NCBI GenBank assembly: GCA_947247005.1
Contig: OX365955.1
Coordinates: 21,805,322-21,869,321 of the forward strand
Direction: 5' to 3'
DNA from: Spisula solida
Taxonomy: Eukaryota > Mollusca > Bivalvia > Venerida > Mactridae
DNA length: 64,000 nucleotides
The position numbers and the translations under genes were made by a program. This document shows, in pieces, positions 24,176 through 36,127 of this stretch. Each line of letters begins with the position of its first letter. The first letter of the stretch is position 1. The notes beneath the pieces are model-generated. The model was not told where the DNA came from and did not search any database. It saw only the letters and a program-made list of their open reading frames with translations.

Positions 24176-26376
24176 TACTATAGGAGCATTCAGTACAGAA
24201 ATGGCTGACCGGGAATGATTAAATTTGGCTGCTTGTTGGTACTAGCACAGGTTCAACAGTAGATTTATTAAAACTTTTATTTCCTTTGATGACTTATATA
24301 CTTGCTTATAAGATGACATGGACTGGCAAATTTGGATTTGAATCATTTCTGCATAGGTCCTGTGTTTGAATTATTTCATTTACTAAAATTATTTGTTGGT
24401 ATAGTAGAATACATTTGACCAGGCACTAATTAATCTTTGTGTGTTTTCGTTATTGTACTGTTAGAATGTTTTACTGGTTAAAATAAAAACTCTGATTGGT
24501 CGATGGATAAGCACGAACATTTATGGGTGCCATGTAAAATGATACAAGCTATACACTGGTGTTAAAGAGTGTGTTTTTATATTGCTATGGATTATTTTTG
24601 TAACTAATTAATTTATTGTTAATTTAAACAGATTTATATGCTTTATTGTATATTGAGTACATGTATACTGGTATGTATGTGAGGATAGTTTTTGCTAATA
24701 AAAATATGCTTGCAATTAAATGTATATCCGTAGAATATTTGTGATTTATAGTGAAAGGTTTAGTTAGGTTTATAAGTCAATTTGCAAAAAGTGTGAATGA
24801 GGAGATCTTTTATGAATGTTTGATTGATATAGTTTAACTTATCTGGAAAATGTCACCTCTTGTACAGATACTGATATATTATTTTGTATACCAGGTAACC
24901 GACTCTGGTGAATTGGAATTTTACTTGTGAAGTATCTGCCTTAGAAACCCGGGTTTGATGGTAAGACCACAGACTATGAAATTCCAAAGTCACTAAAAAT
25001 GGTACCGTACTGGTATAGATAGAGTTCTAGTTCTCTCAGTGTGTAAGAGTTCTGAGTAGCTCCAGTAAAAGTTTTCTTATGTACGTATGATGTCAGCATG
25101 AATACCATTTTGATGTTTTTCTATGTTATATGCACTCTGTGACTATGACTTTTTGATAGCATCTTAGAAACATGCAAGGATATCAAATGTGATATATTAT
25201 GTTACGGTATTGAATTGACTATATGATATATAATAATGTGATTATAGGTACAATGTGTGACCTTGCAATTGTCAGATATACAGTTGATCCTCCTTTACAA
25301 TATGTTGACTTACAAATGTAGTATGATAATTTTTATTAATAAAATAAATGATTTTAAAACAAGTTTCTATGTCTATTTTCAAGTACCGGGTATTTTGATG
25401 TTTAGCTCCCCTTTCATGTGAGCTTCTTGTAATCATCTGTTGTCTGTCTGTCAGCAATTTTCTTGTCTGTATGATTGAGGTTTCGTTTATGATTTGAATT
25501 TAACCAAACTTGCACATCACCTGTATGATGTATCACCCAAAGATGTAAACGTCACGACCAGGAGAGAGATGCGAAGTGACCTCAAGAAACAACCCTCTAC
25601 CAAAAGCTTTATGGAGACATTGATGACCTTGAGATGAACCCTTCATCGCAGATACTGGCGTGATCGTGTAGAGAGAACGCCACTTAGTAAGTAAGTATGT
25701 ATCACTGTAGGAATTTGGTTGTTGTTTTGAACAGTCTATATATCTGACTGTTGGTTCCACTGTTATGGCCCCTGAAAGACTAGAAATTGGCTATTTTGGT
25801 TTTGTTTGCCGAGATCAGTTTTATAATGTTGTGATTTTCCAAATTTTAACACAACCTGCATCACCATATGATTTTTGTTCCTTTCTTGGACAAGTTAATA
25901 ATAGTATCCCACATTGGGTTTGGTCTTATCTGCATGCTCAAGGTTTTATTCAAAATTTATTTTAATGGAATATTTACACACCTTGTATATCACCATATCA
26001 TCCTTTATCACATGTTTGACGCCGCTGTCCTGAGCATAATATAGCCATTACATAAACATACATTAGTGAAATAAAGCTTTGACGTTGTGACGTCATTCGA
26101 AGGATTGGAGGCATTAGTTTGTTAAATAGACGTGCTTATTATAAATTTAAGAAATTAGACATTTTCTTATATATATATACGCCAAAAAAGCTATCACGTT
26201 ATAACAATAATGATGTTATACAAATGTATGGCTTTATTTAGATCCTATGACGTCAAAATGTGATAATATCGTTGAATAAAACCTTGCAATTAGACACATA
26301 ATTTCGTGATAAAACAAATGCATTTTTGTATGTCATATGAAGGCTAAGTTCAAATCATTTATTCAACAAAGTCTAT
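24176..26376. other. Intergenic, no gene recognised
   Basis: AT-rich. A short open stretch on the plus strand at about 25520-25635 has protein-like composition but ends in a stop, has no splice partner and matches nothing I recognise. Confidence 0.4.
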
Positions 26377-27008
26377 ATTCTCGATATCGACATTACTCAA
26401 TAAAACCCGTTTTTCCGGAACCGAAATTTCACGGTCAGGGGGTTAGCGAGCAATAAGCGGTATTCTCGATATCGACATTACCCAATAATACCCGTTTTTC
26501 CGGACCCGAAATTTCACGGTCAGGGGGTTAGCGAGCAATAAGCGGTATAGCGGGAGTGTATATAATTATTCTTTTTTCAACGTTTAAACATGAAAAACAT
26601 ATAAACAAATTATTACACATTATCATTAAACATCTTTGTTTTTAAACTTTAGCAAGAATTATCCTAAAAAATGCTTTATATTTAAAATATTGCATTTTAT
26701 TCTACACTGCCGCTTCCGTAGCTCGATTCCGATGGCGAGAAAATATACGCATTTTTCAAGTTAAACATATTATTTTGGCGAAAATATTGTCAGCTAGGTC
26801 GTAAAATTGTGTTGTCATTGTTTACTAGTAAGACTTTTTACAAATTCTTGTCATTTGCCTTAAATAATCGCGATTATTGTACCTGGTTGCTCTATACGCT
26901 ATAGGCATTTTCCCCCCTCACGTACATTCGGAATATCTCGCACATTGTCGCTCAATAAATTCCGTTATCCCGGAAAACGGATTTTAACCTGTAATGTCGA
27001 TATATAGA
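26377..27008. mobile_element. Inverted-repeat element with a duplicated left end
   Basis: An 85-bp unit (ATTCTCGATATCGACATTAC ... AGCGAGCAATAAGCGGT) is present twice in tandem (26377-26461 and 26462-26546). Its inverse lies at about 26940-27008 (CGGAAAACGG ... TAATGTCGATAT). The interior is non-coding. Confidence 0.5.
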
Positions 27009-28419
27009 AATACTCACCAACACAGAACCATTCCACTTGCACATGAGATTAAGACAAGCACAGGACACAGTCAGAATACTGCAAAAATCAAACAAGGACC
27101 CTTTAAAAATGGAATTGAACAACTGGATAAAAGGAGACATAAAGCATACTGGAAAACCAACAACCTTCTCACTACTAATCAGCAGGTTCAATGAATTCAA
27201 AGACAATTTGCAAATTGAAAACATAGCTACAGAGTTTGAATACAGTAAAAAAACAATGGGACTTTCAAGGAAAAAAGAATACATAAGCTTTAAAGGGTTT
27301 AATGAAGAAAAAAACATCCAAGTGACAAACATCAAAGAAATACTGTCAACATGTACAAGCAATGAGGTGTTACTTTTCACAGATGGATCTACACTACAGA
27401 ATCCTGGCCCAACCGGAGCAGGAGCAGCTGTGTACCTGGAAGGCTATAACTCTACACCAGTTCTTTTGAAACAGGGGGTGTCCAAATGTAGTAATAACTT
27501 CGCTGGAGAAGTGGTTGGAATAGAGTTAGCTCTAGACTTCATCAACAAGTTAGACACAATAACAAACAGAAAAGTCCATATCTTCTCAGACTGCCAATCA
27601 GCAATAACCACAGTATTCAACAATGGAATTCCAAAAGCCAGAATAGAAAATGTCATCAATATCAAAGAAATAGCGGCATCACTTGAAGCAAAAAATAATA
27701 CAATCACCATACATTGGGTACCAGGCCACAAGGACATTCAAGGAAATGAACTGGCAGACAGACAGGCAAAGGCTGCAGCCCATGAAATGAGCTCCGCGGA
27801 GGAAACGGAAACAACAGAAAAAAAAGACGCATCAGAAATAACTAAAAGCATGAAAACTCAAATTATAAAAAAATGGAGCACAAGTTATTCAAACTCAGAA
27901 AAAACAGGCATGCTTCAAGAGATATACAAAGAACCTGGCTCAAGGAATTGCTGTGGCGAAAATAATAGGCCTACATTCAGCATTATCAATCAATTGATCA
28001 GTGGGAAAACGAAGTTAAAGGACCACTGGAGCAAAATCATGAACAATAATGATAACCTATGTGACACTTGCAAGGTACCAGAAACAGTAAACCACTACAT
28101 ATACGAATGTGCAAGATTTGCGGTAGAAAGAGACCTCCTAGAGCGTACAGTAGAGGGGTTACTGTACGGACAGCAGTTAACGTGCGGGGTTTTATCCCTA
28201 TCCGTATTGGTTGGAGAGATCGACGACATTACGGACGAGGCAAGGAACGAACTCATCGGTGCTACGAGTCAATACTTAACAAGCACCAACCGACTGTAAA
28301 GAGAAACCGAAGTACCAAGAGCTGAAGCACAAAGAGAGAGCACAAAGAGAATATTACCGAAGTACAGTGAGAACATTTCGCTACGGCAATAGCGTAATAG
28401 AACTACAACAACAACAACA
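27009..28419 (+). mobile_element. 5'-truncated LINE (RNase H-bearing, I-group-like)
   Basis: Only the 3' part of a non-LTR retrotransposon is present: RNase H, a zinc-knuckle C-terminus, a short 3' UTR, and a tail ending in ACAACAACAACAAC at about 28406-28419. The upstream RT and endonuclease are missing, which is the usual outcome of 5'-truncated reverse transcription. The insertion ends 144 bp before the phosphatase start codon. Confidence 0.8.
27037..28299 (+). CDS. LINE ORF2 C-terminal fragment: RNase H + zinc motif
   Basis: Open for 420 codons without interruption. The RNase H fold is clear: D116 in FTDGS, E158 in AGEVVGIELAL, D185 in FSDCQSA and D241 in GNELADRQAK, with WVPGHKDI between the last two. 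All four catalytic acids are intact. About 100 residues downstream a C-x2-C ... H-x4-C motif (LCDTCKVPETVNHYIYEC) matches the C-terminal zinc motif of RNase H-containing LINEs. The first ATG is probably not a natural start, because the frame is the tail of a longer polyprotein whose RT part is absent. The frame is intact and so fairly young, but cannot transpose alone. Confidence 0.85.
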   Translation: MHMRLRQAQDTVRILQKSNKDPLKMELNNWIKGDIKHTGKPTTFSLLISRFNEFKDNLQIENIATEFEYSKKTMGLSRKKEYISFKGFNEEKNIQVTNIKEILSTCTSNEVLLFTDGSTLQNPGPTGAGAAVYLEGYNSTPVLLKQGVSKCSNNFAGEVVGIELALDFINKLDTITNRKVHIFSDCQSAITTVFNNGIPKARIENVINIKEIAASLEAKNNTITIHWVPGHKDIQGNELADRQAKAAAHEMSSAEETETTEKKDASEITKSMKTQIIKKWSTSYSNSEKTGMLQEIYKEPGSRNCCGENNRPTFSIINQLISGKTKLKDHWSKIMNNNDNLCDTCKVPETVNHYIYECARFAVERDLLERTVEGLLYGQQLTCGVLSLSVLVGEIDDITDEARNELIGATSQYLTSTNRL

Positions 28420-28563
28420 TATGGTGAATATTCAATATTAAATCAAGACCAATTCAATATTATCCCAGCGTTATCAAGTTTCGTTTTGAAACCATTTCAT
28501 TTCATTGACCATTTCGCTACAAAGCCGCCATAATATTCACACGTCGTGAAAAGATTATCAACA

Positions 28564-31500
28564 ATGGCATCAAAGAAGAAATCAGTTTTATTTATTTGTC
28601 TGGGTAATGACATGAACTTTCAATCATGGTGTTTATTCTGTTAGAGAACAAATAACTGACAGACGATTTGTGTATCAGCAAAAATCATTTGCAAGGGGTT
28701 TTTCCAATTTTCTGTAAAATCATTGTTTTCGGATAAAATATTTCGGATACTTGATTTTATGAATTTAAGTTGTCAACAATGTTTTCTTTCAGTCTTTTAC
28801 ACGAATGCATATCCGTCTAACAATACATAAGAAGACGATCACGTTATATTTCAGATTACTCAAAGATGATCTTATAAATCTTAAGTTAAATGTTGCTAAT
28901 TGATGTATATTTGAAGCCCTTGACTGGCTTGACTTGAGCAAGAATTAATTAAACTGCTACCAAATAGCGCTTTACTAAATCTTTGCAACGATACGCTACC
29001 ACAGATCAGTGCTTGCTGATTGCATGCTGTTTCTCACTTGGTTTGGCGTGCCTGCCTAAGTGCCTCTTTGTTCAACGGATCGCTCTGGTAGCCTGTAGCC
29101 CATTAATTTTTCGTTTTGTCCACTATGTAGGGCCTTTTGTTAGCTAATCATTTCTTAACAAAGCGCTATTGAATAGGTAACAGACCCCAGCTTCCCTCAC
29201 TGTAAACAGTTGCTCTATCATGCTATATTGGTGGTAGTTGATTCAATTTAACTGAAATTGACAATATTACATAAATACAATAACAGCCATTTTTTTGGCT
29301 TCTTTGGGAAAGGGTCCGGGTCCGTTCAGATTGGGAATTTTCGCGTCGTGACAACTTGAAATTGGGAAATTTGATGAAGCAGAAAAGCCAAATAAAACAG
29401 AAAAAGAGATTAAATGTGATTGTTTACTGTAAACTTTATGCTTGACCACTTGTCAAAAATGTTCATAACTTCGTCATTTATGTCCGATTTTGATTTTTTT
29501 TTTTGAAATGTTCATTGGTAATTTCTCCCTTCAAATTTGGGAATATTATAGCCTTTTTCAAATTGGGAAGGTACCGTTAGCCTTTTTCAAATTGGGAAGG
29601 TACCGTTTACCGGTAGCAAACAAAGAAGGAAAAAAATCACTGAATAATGACCATGGATCCCCAACTTGTATGTTACTAATAATGAGTTTTTATTTTATCA
29701 GGGAATATATGCAGATCTCCAATGGCTGAAGCAGTTTTTCTTAGCTTGCTGGAAGAAAAAGGATTGTGCGATCAGGTAATGAAATAACAAAAATTGCCTT
29801 TATTGGCATAAAGGTAAAATAGCCATTTTTGGGGTTGTAAATACTTGTGGTATGAAAATACATATTTTTGGGGATAATTAATCATAGGGATTAATCCCTT
29901 TTGAATAATACTTTAAAACAGAATAACTATAATCTACAAATATTAAAAAAAAATGCATTGTTAAAGTAAAAAATAATTTCATTTTGGAAGTATGTAAGAA
30001 TGTTTTACTTTTCTAATCTGGGTTTAAAGGCACACCAACATTTTTATTGACTTGTTTGAATCCAGCTAACAACATAACATTTCAGACCAAGATGCTTGAA
30101 CCACTACAATGTTGGTATTGTTATGTGCTGTATCTTTGATATTTTCAGTGGGAAGTTGACAGTGCTGCTCTTGGCACATGGCATATAGGTATTGGTCCAG
30201 ATGATAGAACCATGACAACTTTGAGTAAACATGGACTCGCAACATACAAACATAAAGCTAGACAAGTAAGGAACTTATCATACTTCCAACTACCACAGTG
30301 AGTTGGGGGGTCACTTTGTTTGTCCATCAGTCCTAAAACTTGTCTGGGCTATAACTTCTCCATGCACAGAAGGATTTTTGAACAACTTAGAAAATATTGC
30401 CATAATTCAGCTTGTCCAGACCATATCTGTAATTGATTGTAGGATTTATAATCTCGGGTGACATTTCTAGTTTAATCATACAGTCAAACCTGTGTTTTAA
30501 ATGTTGTTGTAGTTATGCCCCTTTTGTTTAACAGTATCCATCACCATGCCTTAGCATGGACGCGTCTTGTATGAAAGCCACACTACAAGGACATGTTAAC
30601 AATACTGGAAATGTTAAGGAACTTTTATATATTTATCCATTCACCCATCCATCCCATCCATCCATCTATATTTGTATATGAGCTCGTGGCCTAATCATAT
30701 ATTGAACTACAAAAATGTATGTTGTTTGTATTTTCTGTTTTAGTTATGTAATGCAGATTACACAAAGTATGATGTCATATTTGGTATGGATGATGCCAAC
30801 ATGAAGTAAGTATGGTAAATGTTTTTTATTTACAAGACATAAGACATGGCCTGTAACTGTGATGATGATCACATATTATGCTACCATTGAACCAGAAATG
30901 AGGTCTTGCAATTTGAATGCCAAACATAGTCTTTATTCGCCAGTCAGTTTTCTGCTGAAATATGGCATTTGAGAAATGCCTTTTTACATAAACTCATAGT
31001 TCTAAATTTGAAATAGTTAATGTCTTTCCAATGTCAGATTCTGCAATGAAAGTAACTTAACTTTATCATGAATATTTGGTGGAGTTATTGCCCGATTTAG
31101 CGTAGATTCTCACTAGTATCCTGCAAATGTAGCCTCTTGTCCATCTTGTTCATCTTATTTTTTCTACTTTATTTTCAGAGAACTTGACAGACGAAAACCT
31201 AAGAACAGTACGACTAGTCTAGAAAGACTAGGAACGTATGACCCTGAACAGTGTTTGACTATTGTTGATCCCTATTTTGTAAGTTTTGGTATTTTTTGTC
31301 TGCTATATGTAAGCTGCAGCCATGGTCCAGTGATGTGTGTGCTGGATTTATAACCTGCCAACCATGTCATGTCTGGTCGTACTCTTCAAATCTCAAATTT
31401 TCCTGAGCATGTGGACAAGTTGCTGGTTCCTTGTAGAAGAATAAATTACTACTGGTTAGGTTACAGTCCAGGAAAACTTGTTTGGTGAATCCGACCCCAT

Positions 31501-32425
31501 ATGAAAAATTGTTGAGAAATAGCGTTAAACCTGAACTATTTTGTAAGTTTTGGTATTTTTTGTCTGCTATATGTAAGCTGCAGCCATGGTCCAGTGATGT
31601 GTGTGCTGGATTTATAACCTGCCAACCATGTCATGTCTGGTCGTACTCTTCAAATCTCAAATTTTCCTGAGCATGTGGACAAGTTGCTGGTTCCTTGTAG
31701 AAGAATAAATTACTACTGGTTAGGTTACAGTCCAGGAAAACTTGTTTGGTGAATCCGACCCCATATGAAAAATTGTTGAGAAATAGCGTTAAACCTGAAC
31801 ACTGGTTGCTGAGGCCACACAGAAACATAAATAAAGTTAATCACTGGAACCATTTACTCTCAACAATTCATACAAAAACAATGTCTAATATCGCCTTAGT
31901 TGGTTTCTATTATAATCAGACAATATGTTATTTGTCAAACCAGTGTTAGTAGTCACCTGAATTAAGCAATCACCTGGTTAAGCAACAACATTTACTGTTA
32001 AAACATCCACCAGTATAAGAAAGCAATCTGCTAAAAACAAACAAACAGACACATGCCCTTTGATCAGGTTATAAAGGCAGGTTACATGTATTACTGGAGG
32101 ATACAGCTTCTATTAACATGAAGCTGGAAGACAATTAACACTGGCGAGCGCTACGTAACCAATAACGAAAGGTATACATTCATTTGCACAGAAGGAATTG
32201 AATAGCGGATCTGGGCAGTGCTTTGCTTAGGCAATGGAACCATGCTACTTAATCTTCTATAAGAGATTTAATTTCTATTTCATTTATTTGTGTTTTATAT
32301 TAATAACCAATGTATTCCTTTCATTGCAGGATAGTGCAGGAGATATGAGTGGATTTGAAAACGTCTATACACAGTGTGTTCGTTGTTGTAAAGCATTTCT
32401 CGAACAATCTTGCAACAGAAAATAA
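28564..32425 (+). CDS. ACP1: Low-molecular-weight protein tyrosine phosphatase (6 exons)
   Basis: Cytosolic phosphatase that dephosphorylates phosphotyrosine proteins and small phosphate esters. Exons: 28564-28603, 29702-29775, 30149-30265, 30744-30805, 31179-31278, 32330-32425. All introns are GT-AG and in phase; the product is 162 aa against 158 in human. The P-loop C12-L-G-N-I-C-R18-S19 is split between exons 1 and 2 inside the Gly14 codon. W-E-V-D-S-A-A, DYTKYDVIFGMDDANMK and the D128-P129-Y-F general-acid loop follow in the usual order. The C-terminus keeps the FENVYTQCVRCCKAFLE helix. No frameshift or lost catalytic residue was seen. The first exon is only 40 nt. The stop codon overlaps an AATAAA that is unlikely to be the real poly(A) signal; the next good one is at 33141-33146. 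Confidence 0.96.
28950..29182. mobile_element. Possible ~230-bp MITE in ACP1 intron 1
   Basis: The left words CTGCTACCAAATAGCGCTTTAC and right words CAAAGCGCTATTGAATAGGTAACAG form imperfect inverted ends. The interior is non-coding. Confidence 0.35.
31273..31800. repeat. 264-bp perfect tandem duplication at ACP1 exon 5 end
   Basis: Segments 31273-31536 and 31537-31800 appear identical. Each copy begins with the last 6 bases of exon 5 and its splice donor (TATTTT|GTAAGT) and continues through a SINE-like body that ends near 'ccaggaaaacttgtttggtgaatcc'. The second copy therefore carries a duplicate donor within intron 5. Confidence 0.9.
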
Positions 32426-34107
32426 ACACTCTAAACACGCTAAATTCTTGCTTAGTTTATCCAGTGGCATCCCTGTACCTGTTTTATGTTTTTATTTATC
32501 CCAGTTAGCTCAGTCAATGAGCAAGATAATATACTTTTATCCAGTTAATACACATATAAAATATAACATGGGTACTTCCTAATGATTGATAAAACACAAC
32601 TGTCTGGTTTAAGTCCTAGCAAAATCACAGTTTTGTAACATGTCTTGGTCAAATGTTTTGCTTTGATACTTTCATGTGAAACAATATTCCTTCTTTGGCA
32701 TCCTTACTGTTCCGACATTCTGTGATGTAATACATGTACTATGAAACATGTACAGTAACACAACTAGGAAATTACAAATGATTCATTTGTTGTCAAATCA
32801 GTAAACAATACTATAAACATTTATAGACTAATAGATGGTGCTAATACAGACTTATATCTCCCACAAAGAGTGAGGGATATTCCCATAAGCCACATTATAG
32901 GGGAGATGTATTGTTTGTGTGCTGGACGTCTGTCCGGATATGTCACACAGTTTATAGTTGGTACTGACCCTAGTTATGCACATCGTAAGAAACTTCTGGT
33001 CAGATGATTATTACATAGTTAAGGCTACTTGATGGTAAAAAATATGCATGGGAGACATACATTTTGTGACAAAAGCGAATTTTAGTTTACCTTTAGTTAT
33101 GCACATGTCTTTTTGGTGCATTACTTTATGAAATTAGTATAATAAAAACATTAACTGCTATAATAGTGTTTATTCTACTTTATTCACTTTATCACATGGT
33201 TATTAAGTATATAGTGTAACCTGTCTTCAGCAGTCAAACAAGGGGCACATCACTCTGTCTGCCTTAAGTTGGTGGCTGTTTAATTCATATTATAATACAT
33301 ATGATGTGTTGGGATTTAATGCTATCACGTCCCAGGATTATAAAAATTTTTTAGCATGAACCTCTACAGTGTAAAAATGAAATGAGCCTTTCCTCAATCT
33401 TGACAAATTATACCCGTTTACTTTTAGGCTATCCATCTAATATATAAATTTCTGTTAAAGATGAAAATATGTACTGTTAGAGCCATTTGAAGCACATTAT
33501 TGAATTTAGCATGAAAACAGTTTTCTAGGTGCTGTATTATCAAAGCATTTACGAAAATCTAAAATTTAAATTCTTCATTACTTGTTTACATTTATCAAGT
33601 GTAGTAAATGGAGATGCAATACTATTAATGATTCAGTTACAGAACTTCTACAAACCGTATCTTTCACCAATTTGCAGTTGTTTAAGTATTATAAAGAATT
33701 TAAATTTGAGCTCAATTTTAAGATCGTAAGTGCTTTGATAAAACACTACCCAGGTGCTTAAGACAGGAAACTGTTTATTCAGATAATCATTGATACAGGC
33801 TTCATCTTCATACTAGTCGTACAATATTTCACTTGACTGCACAGAAAACTCGGTCGTGACATGACCAATCAACGATATATCATCAACCATAGTAGAAGTC
33901 TAAAAGATGGAACTGCTCTTACTGACAACTTGTGACTATCATGCATTCTGTCTGGGTGCTAGATAGCAATTTCTGTACAACAATCAATCAATGACACTCT
34001 GGTCTGTCGGATGTCATGTTGACTTCATTCTAAATAAAACTTCTCATGCAGACTGCACGTCTTGCTGATGGTGAGTTATAGACTTTGTCACTCTATGTCT
34101 GGTTTTT
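32426..34107. other. ACP1 3' region and intergenic DNA
   Basis: No second gene was seen. AATAAA at 33141-33146 is a candidate poly(A) signal. Around 32870-33020 there is a dispersed repeat (GTTGGTACTGACCCTAGTTATGCACAT) related to sequence in GNS intron 7 (about 18470-18770). Confidence 0.4.
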
Positions 34108-35487
34108 AGCTCACCTGCCACAAAGTGGCAATGTGAGCTTTTGTGATTGTTTTTTGTCTGACGTCCATCCGTCCGTTAGACAATTGACCGTTAACACTCT
34201 AGCACTTTCAATATTGCTTTGATCTTCTCCAAATTTGGTCAGTAGTTGTATCTCAATAAAATCTAGGTCAAGTCTGAAGTGGGGTCAAAAATGAGGTCAA
34301 AATGTCAAATAATTGAAAAACCTTGTTTACACTCTGGATGCAACATTTTTGCTTCAATCTTCATCAAGTATGGTCAAAATGTATATCTGGATGACCTTAA
34401 GGTCAAGTTCAACGTTGGGTCATGTAGGATAAAAAAAACTAGGTAAATAGGTCAAATAGTAGAAAAGCCTTGTTAACACTCTGGAGGCTACATTTTTGCT
34501 TCAATCTTCATCAATTTGGGTCAAATTGTTTAACTTGATGACCTTAAGGTCAAGTTGAAAGTTGGGTTATGTGGGTCAAAAACTAGGTCAAACTCAAATA
34601 AAAGGAAAACCTTTTTAACACTCGAGGCCACATCGTTGCTTCAATCTTCATCAAATTTGGTTAAAACTTAAAAACTGTTAATCTTGATGACCTTAAGGTC
34701 AAGTTGAAAGTTGGGTCATGTGGGGCCAAAAACAAGATCAAAAGGTCAAATAAAAAGAAAACCTTGTTAACATTTGGAGGCCACATTTTTGCTTCAATCT
34801 TCCATCAAGTTAGGTCTAAATGTTTATCATAATAACCTTAAGGTCAAGTTCAAAGTTTGGTCATGTGGGGTCAATAACGAGGTCAATAGATCAAATTATA
34901 GAAAAACCTTGTTGAAACTCTGGATACCACATTTTTGCTTCAATCTTCATCAAATTTTGTCAAAATGTTTATCTTGGTGTCATATTGGGTCAAAAACTAG
35001 GTCACTGTGACAAATAATATAAAAATCTATAAAACACCATAGAGGCCACAGTTCTGCTTCAATCTGCATGGAATGTGTTCTAAATGTTTATCTTAATGAC
35101 CTTAACGTCAAGTTAAAAAATTGGTCATGTTGGGTCAAATAATCTTGTTAGCGCTCTAGAGGTCACATATTTGCTTCAATCGTCATGAAGTTTGGTCAAT
35201 ATGTTTATTTTGATGATATTCAGGCCAGGTACGAAGTTGGGTCAGGTGAATCGCGCAATTCATGTGATCACACGTTTGACGCCTGAACCCTCGACCACAC
35301 TGCAATCAAATTGCCTTGATTCTTATAGTGATCGCACTGTCACATACGTGTGGAAACTTTTAATTGTCTATTAGATACAAGTAGGCAATTAATAGAAGTT
35401 TTTATTCATTATTTTATTTAGTTTAGTGTATTTCAAAGTTTGTCATGTTTAGCAGGTGAGCGCCACAGGATCTATGATCCTCTTGTA
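34108..35487. mobile_element. Hairpin-ended element with ~147-bp tandem core
   Basis: The left end is a nested palindrome (AGCTCAC-CT-GCCAC-AAA-GTGGC-AAT-GTGAGCT, 34108-34139). The core has about seven diverged monomers keyed by GCTTCAATCTTCATCAA (at 34351, 34498, 34638, 34791, 34937, 35056, 35173). The right end has a small hairpin (AGGATC-TAT-GATCCT) followed by CTTGT. Hairpin ends, a tandem core and no coding capacity fit the Helitron/Helentron-derived repeats (HINE or pearl type) described in bivalves; that class is inferred. Confidence 0.65.
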
Positions 35488-35697
35488 TGCAACTTGTTCT
35501 GAGAATCAAGTTTGTTTATGTAAAACCTGCTGGGCTGAAACCTTGTCCGATAAGTGAGCTGAGAAACACATTGCCAATCCTAAAGGAGCTTTATAAATTG
35601 ATTTTCTTATAATTGCTTTTAGATCAGAGTCGTGTATTTTAATCAGTCGAGTCTGGTCAAAACTAAAGTTGAACTGCATGACGATGATGTCCATGTG

Positions 35698-35782
35698 AGG
35701 TATGACTAAAACACGAAAAGGAGATTTGCCTACGAAAAGGACGAAAAGGAGATTCAAAAAATAATATATAGTCATATTTTTA
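35698..35782 (+). repeat. Left arm of a ~10-kb-spaced inverted repeat
   Basis: Contains ACACGAAAAGGAGATTTGCC followed by TACGAAAAGGACGAAAAGGA and 'aaaaaataatatata'. The reverse complement lies at 45664-45765. A related motif occurs at 37345-37395 (same orientation) and 41150-41235 (inverted). Confidence 0.6.
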
Positions 35783-36127
35783 AAGAATGATTTTAACGTA
35801 CATCTATTAATTAAATGATAATAGAATTATAATAAAAAAAACCAGGTAGAATTATTTTGTTGAGATTACTTGGCATGGTGGAAATTGCATCTACGAAGAG
35901 AGTAGCTGTTGACATACATTCATTTAATTAGAAATGTTTTTGCAATAAAATAATCTATTTGAAGTTATATGTATATATAATGTGATAACGAAGTTTCAAT
36001 TAAAATAATATTGAAAAATATCAATATTTGCTTGGCAATACGGTGAATGTATCAAGTCATGTTCCTGTAAATTGCATACCATAAAAGAGTATTATATACA
36101 ACTTTATATTATTGAATTAGGAGTATA

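Noticed and set aside
26952..27737. 142- and 97-codon minus-strand frames
   Set aside because: Antisense shadows of the RNase H frame.
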